The position numbers were made by a program, and so were the translations under genes. The notes below the pieces were generated by a model, which worked only from the letters and a program-made list of their open reading frames with translations, ran no database searches and was not told the origin of the DNA. From Hyphomicrobium_C sp963699485 (GTDB lineage: Bacteria > Pseudomonadota > Alphaproteobacteria > Rhizobiales > Hyphomicrobiaceae), in assembly GCA_963699485.1 (NCBI GenBank), contig CAVOUC010000013.1, forward strand, positions 1 through 64,000: DNA of 64,000 bases, read 5' to 3'. Shown here in pieces: positions 63,695-64,000 of the stretch. How positions within the stretch are numbered: the first letter of the stretch is position 1; every line of letters starts with the position of its first letter.

Positions 63695-63953
63695 TTCCTC
63701 GCGGCGCACCAAGTCGTCAGCTGTTGAAGGAAGACCGGCCGTGGTTTGGAGACGAGCCCAAGCTACCCCAGATGCAGCGTTACGCCTTCGAGGGGTTACT
63801 CGCCGTCGAGCGCCATCCCACCAAAAGACCACAGGAATCGCGTTTTGAGCTTCGGTATGGCGAAGCCCCCCGCCATACCCGAGGCGGCCGCAAATCGACC
63901 GTTCTGTGGTCGATTTTCTGCGGCAATGGGCCGTTTAGCAGAGAGCGAGACCT
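63695..63953 (+). repeat. Diverged direct repeat R2, copy 2, downstream of the peroxidase gene
   Basis: The second copy of the repeat at 61345-61593. It ends close to the window edge. Between 63624 and 64000 no gene can be supported; the plus- and minus-strand frames of 60-84 codons are within the repeat. Confidence 0.75.
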
Positions 63954-64000
63954 TGGAGATGAGCACAACAGCTCTTAGCACACGAACCTGACAAACCTGA

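Overview
The window is high-GC DNA from an alphaproteobacterium, almost certainly a member of the Hyphomicrobiales (Rhizobiales). The evidence is the gene set: a MucR/Ros zinc-finger regulator, the pairing of a DnaA-domain-IV-like HTH protein with a DUF6456 protein, DUF1491, DUF5330, a DUF1214/DUF1254 pair, a phasin with PhaR-like operators, gene transfer agent (GTA) remnants and a complete NAD-dependent formate dehydrogenase operon with a LysR regulator. The genus cannot be decided from the sequence alone.

Layout. 0-2 kb: decayed DNA, including two fragments of GTA tail genes on the minus strand separated by a ClpX-type zinc-finger gene and a GNAT acetyltransferase. 2-9.7 kb: core genes (class A penicillin-binding protein, DUF1214/DUF1254, DUF1491, peptidoglycan-binding protein, DUF5330, SufE, DUF2270). 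9.7-10.8 kb: phasin behind three PhaR-like sites, then dodecin. 10.9-17.4 kb: an accessory tract of duplicated small genes. A two-gene unit (called A and B here) occurs three times behind a conserved leader, mixed with DUF1127-type small proteins, an AraC regulator, a GNAT protein and small exported proteins. 17.5-25.7 kb: DUF6456/HTH pair, MucR, oligopeptidase B, and an ECF sigma/anti-sigma pair divergent from a Tat-exported metallo-beta-lactamase-fold protein and a TPR protein. 25.8-31.5 kb: three paralogous TolB-like/TPR proteins, the last frame-broken. 31.5-44.2 kb: CutA, NAD kinase, nitroreductase, VWA protein and partner, amino-acid binding protein, cystathionine beta-lyase and a POT peptide transporter. 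44.3-47.0 kb: aldehyde dehydrogenase (frame-broken), cysteine hydrolase and DUF779. 47.0-54.1 kb: fdsGBA-fdhD-fdsD and a LysR regulator.

From 54.3 kb to the right edge lies an integrated element. A 3' tRNA-Arg(TCT) fragment is followed by a tyrosine integrase, then cargo: a 2OG-Fe(II) oxygenase coupled to an unknown zinc-ribbon protein, a truncated SDR, a sulfatase, and a di-haem cytochrome c peroxidase coupled to a small protein. Diverged direct repeats of about 250 bp follow the sulfatase and the peroxidase.

Many genes are interrupted by single-base indels, mostly +1. Three of those in the island read GAACTC where removing one base gives GACTC (a GANTC CcrM site) and restores the frame. 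Some frame breaks may therefore be sequencing or consensus errors rather than real mutations, so calls marked pseudogene should be read as open reading frame broken in this sequence.
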